A stretch of DNA of 9,243 bases from Candidatus Freyrarchaeum guaymasense (GTDB taxonomy: Archaea > Asgardarchaeota > Jordarchaeia > Jordarchaeales > Freyrarchaeaceae): positions 1 through 9,243 of the forward strand of contig JAUQZD010000007.1 in assembly GCA_030587405.1 (NCBI GenBank), given 5' to 3'. Position numbers and translations under genes: made by a program. Of the stretch, positions 1 to 5,977 are shown in pieces (position 1 is the stretch's first letter; every line of letters begins with the position of its first letter). The notes beneath the pieces were generated by a model. The model saw only the letters and a program-made list of their open reading frames with translations, searched no databases and was not told where the DNA came from.

Positions 1-147
1 TTCGTCTTCGTGAGGGCTGTCATGGGTGAGGGCGCCAGAGGACTCTTCGAACTCCTGTTCAACAGGATGGTGGCAAGCCTGGAGCAGGCCTTAGCAGGGT
101 GCCCTGTGGTGAAGGAGTTCCCCCCTGAAAGCTACGACCTACCGTGA
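1..147 (+). CDS. C-terminal end of an unidentified protein (5' end outside window)
   Basis: Frame 1 is open from the first base to a TGA at 145-147, giving 48 residues that end in ...PPESYDLP. The peptide has an amphipathic, probably helical stretch (around GLFELLFNRMVASLEQAL) and looks like real coding sequence, but I do not recognise the family and assign no function. Its stop overlaps the GTG start of the endonuclease V gene by four bases (GTGA). This is a typical translational-coupling arrangement and suggests that both genes share one mRNA. The 5' end of the gene, which would be needed for identification, lies outside the window. Confidence 0.7.
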   Translation, partial: FVFVRAVMGEGARGLFELLFNRMVASLEQALAGCPVVKEFPPESYDLP

Positions 148-893
148 AGGTGTCCCCCTTGAAGTCGACTGTTAAACCTCGAAGGGTCAACCTTGAAAAG
201 CTTAGGGCCATCCAGGTTAAACTCGCAGAGAGAGTGGTCGAAGAGGACTGCTTCAGCAAGCTTGAAAACGTCTGCGGCCTCGACGTGTCCTACAGTGGAA
301 GCCTAGCTGTAGCATGCGCAGTAACCCTAGGACTGGACGGTTTAAGCGTGGTGGAGCAGGCGTGCGTCGTCTCCCCAGTCTACTTCCCGTACATACCGAC
401 GTTCCTCTCCTTCAGGGAGCTCCCCCCTCTCCTAAAGGCGATCAGGCTCCTCAAGGAGGACGTCGACGTTTTCATGGTTGACGCCAACGGCGTCCTCCAC
501 CCATACTTCCTAGGAGCAGCATCCCACCTCGGAGTGCTCATCGACAAGCCAACTGTAGGCGTAGCCAAAAAGCTACTATGCGGGAAGCCCCTAAAGCCGA
601 GGAGAACATCCCTCGGAGTCCCGTACACGCCGATCTCCTTTAAGGGAAGGACTGTGGGGGCGTCAGTCCAATTTAACTCGGCAAGGCCGGTCTACGTGAG
701 CGTCGGCCACAAGGTTTCCTTGGAAACAGCCATAAACCTCACATTTAAGCTTTCAAGGCACCGCGTACCAGAGCCGATAAGGATGGCTCACATCGCCTCG
801 AGGAGGCACGCTTCATCCCTCCGCAATGCACCGCGTGGAAGCACGCTTAGCAGCGATGGGCAGCCAGCTTCCTACCGTCCGTTTGACGCCTAA
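144..893 (+). CDS. nfi: Endonuclease V (deoxyinosine 3' endonuclease)
   Basis: This enzyme nicks DNA one nucleotide 3' of deaminated bases, chiefly inosine, and in some organisms also cuts inosine-containing RNA. The family signatures appear in order: a first acidic motif LDVSY with D47; PYIPTFLSFRE, the strand-separating wedge with catalytic E92; VDANGVLHP with D113; GAASHLGVLIDKPTVGVAKK (about 124-143); VYVSVGHKVSLETA (about 184-196); and PEPIRMAH (209-216). The three carboxylates D47, E92 and D113 match the metal-binding set of the family. The GTG start overlaps the stop of the preceding gene, so translation is probably coupled; no strong Shine-Dalgarno is visible. A nearby in-frame GTG at 150 is an alternative. 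Recognisable family sequence ends near residue 221. The last 28 residues (S-, R- and P-rich) look unlike a normal C-terminus and may be read-through into degenerate DNA. Confidence 0.95.
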   Translation: MKVSPLKSTVKPRRVNLEKLRAIQVKLAERVVEEDCFSKLENVCGLDVSYSGSLAVACAVTLGLDGLSVVEQACVVSPVYFPYIPTFLSFRELPPLLKAIRLLKEDVDVFMVDANGVLHPYFLGAASHLGVLIDKPTVGVAKKLLCGKPLKPRRTSLGVPYTPISFKGRTVGASVQFNSARPVYVSVGHKVSLETAINLTFKLSRHRVPEPIRMAHIASRRHASSLRNAPRGSTLSSDGQPASYRPFDA

Positions 894-1507
894 CCCGTAA
901 GCGGCTCATCCCCTCGGCTGGGTGCTGATGGATGATGCTGGTATAGCTATTGGTTCACTGTGCGTCTCACCTTCCGGAAGGCTAAAGCTACCCTGTTAAC
1001 CAGGTCAACTGGGACGTGGGCGGTGCTGCACAAGCTTCCCGGGAAAGCATGCTGCTTAAAAAGCAAATGCCCGTCCAGCTGGCTCCCACACCGCCAGGTG
1101 CTACATTGGATAGCTCGGTATGGGAGGACTTTCACGTGGCCTTGCCGAGGACGATGGAGAAGCGATTCAAAACTTGGCGTGGGCGTAGGAAGCTATGCTA
1201 ACTCGGAGCTCAGGGTTCTACGGCTCCTCCGTCTGGAGGAAGCCGGGCTGAGCCTTAAGGATGCACGGGTGAGGCGGCACTAGGATGGCGTCCGCCTCGA
1301 GCGCGATGGTGGAACGCCCCCGGAGAAGCGTGGAAAAGTAAACGGGGCATTGAAGTCGATGGCGGACGTGTTCGAGGCCCTCCGGTGAACGCCGGGGGCT
1401 TCTAGGGTTATAGGGCTACTTGTAACTGGGAAGAGTGCTGGGGGCGGCTCGTTCCGGTTGCCCACCTTACCCGTTCGCTTTCCGCCCTTTCGCTTTCCGC
1501 CCTCCGG
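894..1507. other. Gene-poor stretch with no recognisable gene
   Basis: About 600 bases separate the nfi stop from the stop of the convergent UPF0282 gene. The open frames here are short, shifted against one another and rich in W, R, C and P. The longest is plus-strand 960-1283; a 51-codon ATG frame runs 1049-1201. Some segments look weakly protein-like (for example plus-strand 1257-1390, interrupted by TAG and TGA), so an old gene or mobile-element remnant is possible, but I cannot name it. I looked for and did not find a tRNA B-box with a foldable T-arm, SRP RNA helix-8 motifs, RNase P motifs or a C/D box pair. Confidence 0.6.
1474..1503. repeat. Perfect 15-bp tandem duplication
   Basis: The unit TTCGCTTTCCGCCCT occurs twice head to tail (1474-1488 and 1489-1503), ending five bases before the stop codon of the UPF0282 gene. 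Two copies only, so it is not an array. It most likely arose by replication slippage in non-coding sequence. Confidence 0.9.
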
Positions 1508-2386
1508 CTAAGCCCTCACTTGCCCCCACAGCTTCCTCCTGTTCGCCTCTAGGAAGTCGTTTTCTACCCCCATGTACTCTGCGGCTGTTTGAACAGTTAC
1601 TCCGAGCTCCTCAGCCCTTCTTAAGAGCTCAGCCAGCTTTTCACTCCACTCAAGGTCTCTTAGGAGGTGGTGCTCGAAGATGAAGTCTTTAACCCTCGTT
1701 TCACTGAATATTTTCGTCACGTTCTCAACGGTTTTCTCCAGGCTTTCGTAGCCATACCTGTAGCCTAGCATGTACGTCATGGGCCCGTCGCAGATCACCA
1801 AGCTTGGGTCTTCATCTATGATGAACTCCGCCTGCTCGCTGATGCTCGGCCCCTCAACGTCGGACGTGAAGACTAGGGTGAAGTCCTTATGGGAGATGGA
1901 GACCTCCGTCACGTACCCCAGCCTCTCACTCGTCCCGTGGAGCACGGGCTCCGAAAACCTGATGGTCACATCGTCCACGCTAAACTCTTTACCGTCGGAG
2001 TAGTCTAGCTCCCCCACTAAAGGGCCTATCTCCTTTAGGAACAGGGCAGCCCTCTTCCTCTGGCTAAAGTTGATCTTCCTTTTGGGATGCTTCACAAAGA
2101 CCGTTTTCCCCCTGTAGACCTCTGGCTCCCTGGGATTGTGGTGGTCGTAGTGGTAGTGGGTGACCACCAGCACCTGCGACGACGAAGCCTCAGCCCTAAT
2201 CCTTTCCCAGTGCTCCCTCATCCTGCTCAACTCGACGGGGTGGGGTGGCAGACCATACCTTCTAGGGGCTAGCGCCACACCCGGATCCAGAAGAATCTTT
2301 AGCTTTTTAGCCTTCACGAGGGTTGCCATGCTCCTCGTTCCAAGGCTTTCAAATGCTAGAGGCGTCACCTCCAAGTGTCCCACCAC
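1508..2386 (-). CDS. UPF0282 family protein (metallo-beta-lactamase fold)
   Basis: This is a member of the archaeal UPF0282 family, predicted metal-dependent hydrolases of unknown substrate. The zinc-ligand motif HYHYDHH is intact at residues 77-83 (H77, H79, D81, H82). The N-terminal PLAFESLGTRSMAT and LLDPGVAL..RRYGLPPHPVE segments and the later TYMLGYRYGYE segment are family hallmarks, and the length (292) is normal. A further FTSDVEGP segment near residue 175 supplies the expected second metal-site Asp. The first GTG (2386) lies 8 nt after the stop of the amidohydrolase gene. A TTG at 2374 is an attractive alternative start: AGGTGG (2383-2388) sits 8 nt upstream of it, and the protein would then begin right at the conserved N-terminus. 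Both readings imply co-transcription with the amidohydrolase. The substrate is unknown. Confidence 0.9.
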   Translation of the reverse strand: MVGHLEVTPLAFESLGTRSMATLVKAKKLKILLDPGVALAPRRYGLPPHPVELSRMREHWERIRAEASSSQVLVVTHYHYDHHNPREPEVYRGKTVFVKHPKRKINFSQRKRAALFLKEIGPLVGELDYSDGKEFSVDDVTIRFSEPVLHGTSERLGYVTEVSISHKDFTLVFTSDVEGPSISEQAEFIIDEDPSLVICDGPMTYMLGYRYGYESLEKTVENVTKIFSETRVKDFIFEHHLLRDLEWSEKLAELLRRAEELGVTVQTAAEYMGVENDFLEANRRKLWGQVRA

Positions 2387-2394
2387 CTAAAGCA

Positions 2395-3342
2395 TTATAG
2401 GCTTCCCAGAAGCTGCTTGGCGTTCTCGTAGAGCACCAGCTCCTTTTCGTGCTCGGTGAGGTGCTCTGAGCCTTCCACAACATTCTTCTCGTCCTTTATG
2501 TTTACGAGGATGACTGCAGGGTAGTCTGACCCGAAGAGAACCCTTTCGAACCCCACCTCCCTCCTTATCTTCTCGACGCTTTTCCTCTCGGATAGGAGGT
2601 ATGGGACCGCTGCTATGTCGGCGTAGGTGTTATCGTACTTCTTCATTATATCAACGCACTCCTTAAACCATATCCTCGGGTACCTTGCAGAGTAGCTTCC
2701 AAAGTGGGAGAGCACGATCTTAAGGTCGGGGTAGTCGTCCAGAACCCCGTTAAGGAATATGGGGTTTGCGTCTCCTGCAAGGTGTGGGAGCTCGAAGGCT
2801 CCGACGTCGCAGCCAGTATGGTATATTACAATCAGGTTTTCCCTTTCACAGAACCTGAACACCGCGTCTACAATTCCCCTGTCCAGAGACGGGTTAAAAA
2901 ACTGTGCTGTCGGTAGCACCTTAACCCCTTTAAGCTTCAACCTCTTAATCTTCTTGAGGGTCTTGGCGACGTACCTCTCCCCCTTACATACGTCAACGGA
3001 CCCGAATCCCACGAACCTGTCCGGCCAAAGCCTAGCGAGCTTCGCCACGTACTCGTTCTCCGTCCTGAACTGGGGCATGAGCTCGTAAGCCTGCTTTTCA
3101 AGCTCCTCGAATGATATGAAAACGAAGCCCATGGTAAGGTTTAAGAGTGCATCTTCAACCCTGGCCCTAACCCTCCTAATGTTCAGGTCTGAAGGGTCTA
3201 TGTCTAGGGCCAGCAAAACCGCCTTCTCAACGTCGGCTTCATCCATAGCCTTCAGGATCTCCTCAGGGGGGACGTGGGGGAAGGGGTGCACATGGAAGTC
3301 TATCGCCCTAAACTCCTCCACCTCCACGCATCCTGCTTTCAT
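2395..3342 (-). CDS. Amidohydrolase-2 family metal-dependent hydrolase/decarboxylase
   Basis: This is a TIM-barrel enzyme of the amidohydrolase-2 family, which contains hydrolases and decarboxylases (such as ACMSD-type) that use a divalent metal. Visible motifs: DFHVHPFPH with H17 and H19 after the first strand; WPDRFVGFGSVD (106-117); LKGVKVLP (137-144); IVIYHTG with H175; KIVLSHFGS with H213; and VLFGSDYP with D273, the catalytic/metal Asp. The length of 315 is normal. The specific substrate cannot be read from the sequence. It is the first gene of a two-gene minus-strand unit with the UPF0282 gene. The ATG at 3342 is only about 21 nt downstream of a TATA-like element, so the message may be leaderless, or the true start may be GTG at 3327 or 3321, closer to the DFHVH motif. 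Confidence 0.88.
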   Translation of the reverse strand: MKAGCVEVEEFRAIDFHVHPFPHVPPEEILKAMDEADVEKAVLLALDIDPSDLNIRRVRARVEDALLNLTMGFVFISFEELEKQAYELMPQFRTENEYVAKLARLWPDRFVGFGSVDVCKGERYVAKTLKKIKRLKLKGVKVLPTAQFFNPSLDRGIVDAVFRFCERENLIVIYHTGCDVGAFELPHLAGDANPIFLNGVLDDYPDLKIVLSHFGSYSARYPRIWFKECVDIMKKYDNTYADIAAVPYLLSERKSVEKIRREVGFERVLFGSDYPAVILVNIKDEKNVVEGSEHLTEHEKELVLYENAKQLLGSL

Positions 3343-3356
3343 GTTGTCGGCAAAGC

Positions 3357-3368
3357 CAAATAAACATA
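3357..3368 (-). promoter_or_regulatory. TATA-like element of the amidohydrolase-UPF0282 unit
   Basis: The minus strand reads TGTTTATTTGGC here, an AT-rich patch in GC-rich surroundings. Archaeal TATA boxes lie about 26 bp before the start site, which would place transcription initiation near 3337-3340, at or just inside the ATG at 3342. That fits a leaderless message or use of one of the internal GTG starts. Confidence 0.4.
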
Positions 3369-3402
3369 GCGTTAACCCGCCTCGCAGGCACAGGATCCGT
3401 CG

Positions 3403-3428
3403 AAAACGCGTAAAACGTGTAAATAAGG
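3403..3428 (+). promoter_or_regulatory. Putative promoter and short direct repeat upstream of the Nudix gene
   Basis: Two adjacent nine-base copies, AAAACGCGT and AAAACGTGT (3403-3420), differ at one base and run directly into GTAAATAAGG (3419-3428), a TATA-like box. A start site about 25 bp downstream, near 3449, would give a leader of roughly 35-40 nt for the Nudix gene. The A-rich repeat could act as the BRE or as a regulator site; this is inferred from position only. Confidence 0.4.
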
Positions 3429-3475
3429 TTAAATGCGTGGCTGCCCAGTAGGATCACGGCGACGAGTCTTAAGCG

Positions 3476-3482
3476 GGTGATC
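3476..3482 (+). promoter_or_regulatory. Shine-Dalgarno site of the Nudix gene
   Basis: GGTGATC matches the complement of the archaeal 16S rRNA 3' end (AGGAGGTGATC) over seven bases. It lies four bases before the GTG at 3487, with the GGTG core seven bases before it. This supports GTG 3487 as the start. Confidence 0.6.
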
Positions 3483-3486
3483 CCGG

Positions 3487-4050
3487 GTGGAACGTGAAAT
3501 ACCCGAACCCTTAAGCAGGCTGCTTTCAAGGTACGAGAACGCCCGCTTCAGGATTGTAGAGATCCCTGTGGTAAGGGAGATCTTCGACTACTTTAACTCT
3601 GAGAGGTGGATTAGGGTTGTAGCCGTCGTCAAATCCGATGATGGAGTGGTCATGATAAAGAAGCCTGTAACGGTGAGGAATAACGAGGGGAAATTGCGTG
3701 AACACGTTGGGGGGGAATGGATGCTTGCAGGTGGAAAGCCGGAGGAGGGAGAGGAGTACGAGGAGACCGCTGTTAGAGAGGTGAAGGAGGAGACGGGGTT
3801 AGACGTTGAAGTCGAGCGCCTCCTAGGAGTGTACGTTTTCAGGTTTAAATGTGGGGGGCAGGCCGCCGACGCCGTACTGGTCGCCTTCTCAACCAGGGCT
3901 GTCGGTGGAAAGCTGCGTGCCGGTCGGGAGGTGCAGGAAGTGAGGGCCTTCAAGGAGATTAGGAGAAGCGACCTGGTTTACGTTCCAGACTGGTGGTACG
4001 GCTTCCAAGCTGAAATGCTCGAGGACGCCGGCGTCACCCTAACAGAGTAG
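3487..4050 (+). CDS. Nudix hydrolase
   Basis: The protein (187 residues) hydrolyses a nucleoside diphosphate linked to another moiety, using metal bound by the Nudix box. The box is a perfect match to GX5EX7REUXEEXGU: G83, E89, R97, E98, V99, E101, E102, G104 and L105. It is preceded by WMLAGGKPEEGE, the usual strand and turn into the box. An N-terminal segment of about 40 residues (EIPEPLSRLL...) precedes the core, which starts near WIRVVAVV (41-48). The C-terminus PDWWYGFQAEML may contribute to substrate specificity. Candidate substrates (oxidised or deaminated NTPs, ADP-ribose, nucleotide sugars) cannot be separated by motif. The GTG start is backed by GGTGATC just upstream. The gene is divergent from the amidohydrolase unit and convergent with the reductase gene, 12 bp apart. 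Confidence 0.92.
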   Translation: MEREIPEPLSRLLSRYENARFRIVEIPVVREIFDYFNSERWIRVVAVVKSDDGVVMIKKPVTVRNNEGKLREHVGGEWMLAGGKPEEGEEYEETAVREVKEETGLDVEVERLLGVYVFRFKCGGQAADAVLVAFSTRAVGGKLRAGREVQEVRAFKEIRRSDLVYVPDWWYGFQAEMLEDAGVTLTE

Positions 4051-4062
4051 AATGAAAGCAAG

Positions 4063-5223
4063 CTACTTTCTTTTCCTACCGGCGTACTCTGAAAGGTACT
4101 GGATGAGCCTCGCGAACGCGTTGATGAGCTCCGCGCCAAAGTCTCCTCCCTCCCTTATTTTCCCCACCGCCTCCCGGAAGAGTTCAGCCTGAAAGTCTAA
4201 GTGTTTTCCTATGTGCTCCTCCCACCTCTCCTCGTACCTTGAGAGGAACTCGGCTGAAAAATCCCCTTCGCTTACGGCTTCGGCGGCGGTCACCCCCGCA
4301 TCCATTCCAGCCCTCACAGCGTAGAATATCCCTTCACCGGTGATCGGGCTAACCATGCCCGCCGAGTCTCCTGCGAAGAGCACTCCTGCCCCGTACGAGG
4401 GCTTGTAAGGGTGGCTGGTGGGGATGTATGCTCCCTTAACCGGGCTAGGCCTCCCCCCCTCTAAAAGCTTGGAGGCCACGGGGTGCTCCCTAATAAACCT
4501 CGTAATGTACTCTTTAGGCTTCTCCTCAAACGTTTCAACGAGGCTTCCCAGGCCGACGCTGAGCCTCCCCTTCTTCGGGAAGATCCAAGCGTAACCTATG
4601 GGGGCAACGTCCTCCCCCGTGAAGAAAAGGTATGAGTCCCCAAACCTTTCATCTATGACCTCATCGTCCATCTCAACCTCGACGCCAACGCAGAAGGACA
4701 TGTGCTCCCTCCAGCTTTCCCCCTTAGAAGTGAACCAGACGTCCCAGAAACCGCTTTTCCTAGCGACGGTTGAAAGGGCGCCATCGCACGCTATGACAAC
4801 GTCACTCATTATCTTTTCACCATTGCCTGTCACAACCCCCTTAACCCACCCTTCCTCCATAACAACATCGACAACTTTCACCTTCTCCCTAACCGTTGCC
4901 CCCGCCTCCTCAGCGAGGCTCAACAGGAAACGGTCAAACCTATCCCTGTAGACACCGTAGTAGCTTGCTGGAATGGGAAGCCTTAACGCCTTATAGTCTG
5001 GCGGAGCGTAGTACTCTAAAACCTTGTATTCCCTGTCGATGACGCTCTCCGGAACCCTAAGCTTCTTTATGACCCACGCTGCAACCCCTCCTCCGCAAAG
5101 CTTAAACCTTGGAAGCTTCTGCCTCTCCAAGACGAGGGTTTTAGCCCCACCCTCAGCAGCCTTCATGGCAGCCATGCTCCCAGCGGGGCCAGACCCGACA
5201 ACCACGACGTCCCATTTCTCCAC
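4063..5223 (-). CDS. Geranylgeranyl reductase family FAD-dependent oxidoreductase
   Basis: This flavoprotein family reduces isoprenoid double bonds, in archaea chiefly the geranylgeranyl chains of membrane ether lipids (digeranylgeranylglycerophospholipid reductase). Numbered from the GTG at 5223 (386 residues): Rossmann motif WDVVVVGSGPAGSMAA with G10, G12 and G15; the LPRFKLCGGG segment with C43; YRDRFDRFLLSLAEEAGA (about 92-109); CDGALSTVAR (about 146-155); the family signature YAWIFPKKGRLSVGLG (211-226); and FAD-binding VLFAGDSAGMVSPITGEG (281-298). I prefer this start to the upstream ATG at 5316. The latter adds 31 residues with no family sequence, and a TATA box at 5277-5284 and GGGGGTG at 5229-5235 both point to 5223. 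Other members act on menaquinone or chlorophyll side chains, so the exact substrate is inferred. Confidence 0.9.
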   Translation of the reverse strand: MEKWDVVVVGSGPAGSMAAMKAAEGGAKTLVLERQKLPRFKLCGGGVAAWVIKKLRVPESVIDREYKVLEYYAPPDYKALRLPIPASYYGVYRDRFDRFLLSLAEEAGATVREKVKVVDVVMEEGWVKGVVTGNGEKIMSDVVIACDGALSTVARKSGFWDVWFTSKGESWREHMSFCVGVEVEMDDEVIDERFGDSYLFFTGEDVAPIGYAWIFPKKGRLSVGLGSLVETFEEKPKEYITRFIREHPVASKLLEGGRPSPVKGAYIPTSHPYKPSYGAGVLFAGDSAGMVSPITGEGIFYAVRAGMDAGVTAAEAVSEGDFSAEFLSRYEERWEEHIGKHLDFQAELFREAVGKIREGGDFGAELINAFARLIQYLSEYAGRKRK

Positions 5224-5248
5224 GCCAACACCCCCACAGAGTGAAACA

Positions 5249-5626
5249 CTAAAAACCATCAATCCACCCCTTCCTCTTATATCTCTTTTCTTTACCCACC
5301 CACATTTGCAGCTCAACCCGCGCTGCCAAGTTCAATGCAAGGAGGTGCCGGAGGAGATGAACCTGTAAAGCCGAACCTAAACGATCCATCAGAGACCCTA
5401 CAAACAGCCTACCTCCCCGGAAAACGAGTTCACCCACTCCACCTACAACCCCTTTTACGAACGCTCCGCCTCGCAACAGACCCACCCTCCCCTTCCCGTC
5501 TAGGACGATCTGCCCGGGTAGCCTCAACCTCCTGGTTACGGCCGTTTTGCGCCCGTTCCTCCCCCACTTCATACCGGTGTTGCTTGCTGTTCTTGCTGGG
5601 AACGTCGTGAGGTGTTTTTTTCCCAC
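5249..5626 (-). CDS. Doubtful hypothetical ORF in the region upstream of the reductase gene
   Basis: A 125-codon frame begins at GTG 5626, with an internal ATG at residue 19 as a possible start. The middle part (RLPGQIVLDGKGRVGLL, then GGVGELVFRGGRLFVGSLMD) has the alternating hydrophobic and glycine pattern of beta-strand protein. The ends are basic and low in information. I recognise no family. The frame runs through the reductase's likely TATA box and ends 25 bp before its start, which argues against a conventional gene, but it is the only long frame in about 450 bases. Without it, 5290-5682 holds nothing that I can identify. Confidence 0.2.
   Translation of the reverse strand: MGKKHLTTFPARTASNTGMKWGRNGRKTAVTRRLRLPGQIVLDGKGRVGLLRGGAFVKGVVGGVGELVFRGGRLFVGSLMDRLGSALQVHLLRHLLALNLAARVELQMWVGKEKRYKRKGWIDGF
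5276..5289 (-). promoter_or_regulatory. Promoter (BRE/TATA) of the geranylgeranyl reductase gene
   Basis: The minus strand reads AAAAGAGATATAAG: a purine/A-rich BRE-like stretch followed by GATATAAG as TATA box. Initiation about 25 bp downstream (near 5254) gives a leader of about 30 nt that holds the GGGGGTG ribosome site (5229-5235) before GTG 5223. This also argues against the upstream ATG start, which would lie upstream of the transcript. Confidence 0.5.
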
Positions 5627-5682
5627 CCTTTAAGGTGTACCATGCGTGGCGTACGTAACGTTTATCTTACACACGTCTAACC

Positions 5683-5722
5683 TGTAATACTTGTAACTTG
5701 TATTTTGTAATACTTGTATTAC
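5683..5722. promoter_or_regulatory. Palindromic operator-like array upstream of vapB
   Basis: Within 40 bases there is a 13-bp direct repeat, TGTAATACTTGTA (5683-5695 and 5706-5718), 23 bp apart. The second copy extends into a perfect 7-bp inverted repeat with a 2-nt centre, GTAATACTTGTATTAC (5707-5722). TTGTA recurs at 5691, 5698, 5705 and 5714. VapB antitoxins bind such inverted repeats to repress their own operon, and this block lies immediately upstream of the vapB reading frame, overlapping the likely TATA-to-start interval. The palindrome is seen directly; the operator role is inferred. Confidence 0.6.
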
Positions 5723-5729
5723 GGGTTGC

Positions 5730-5977
5730 TTGCGGGGTTCGCCGTCGCCTGCCGTCAGCGTTAGGTGAGTGACGACGTTAAGAGGCGCATGGAGAGGTTG
5801 GGGCATGTCAACCGGAGTGGGGTCGTTAGGAGGGCGATAATGGGGGTGTTGGAGGCGGAGGAGGGAAGGAGCCTTGCGAGGGCTGTCCTGCTGAACGAGA
5901 AGGTGAGGAAGAGGGTGCCTGAGGGGTGGAGCAGCGTCGCCGCCATAAGGTACTGGAGGGAGCAGCGCTATGGGAGG
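5730..5977 (+). pseudogene. vapB: vapB antitoxin (ribbon-helix-helix), frameshifted near its N-terminus
   Basis: The N-terminal strand of an RHH antitoxin reads SPSPAVSVR in the frame that begins at TTG 5730, and then meets TGA at 5766. One extra G at 5764-5765 would join it to the next frame as ...AVSVR-VSDDVKRRMERLGHVN..., with helix 1 (SDDVKRRMERL), the HVNRS turn and helix 2 (GVVRRAIMGVL). The tail ends SSVAAIRYWREQRYG, the usual toxin-binding end. As it stands, translation could only start at GTG 5765, losing the DNA-binding strand. The normal stop between antitoxin and toxin is also absent, so the frame runs on into vapC. VapB neutralises VapC and represses the operon. The family call rests on pattern and on the adjacent vapC. 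Confidence 0.65.

Noticed and set aside
918..960. TGATGGATGATG resembling a box C of a C/D guide RNA
   Set aside because: No CTGA box D or internal C'/D' pair follows at a workable distance.
960..1283. Plus-strand 107-codon frame in the gene-poor stretch
   Set aside because: Rich in Trp, Arg and Cys, with no recognisable motif and overlapping alternative frames of equal quality; insufficient to call a gene.
1367..1390. TTCGAGG resembling a tRNA T-loop
   Set aside because: The flanking five bases on each side do not pair into a T-stem, and no acceptor or anticodon arm can be placed around it.
5224..5316. N-terminal 31-residue extension of the reductase from ATG 5316
   Set aside because: It has no family similarity, spans the likely TATA box, and a better-supported GTG start with a ribosome site lies at 5223, directly before the FAD-binding motif.
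5615..5621. Run of seven T on the plus strand as a terminator
   Set aside because: No plus-strand gene precedes it, so there is no transcript for it to end.
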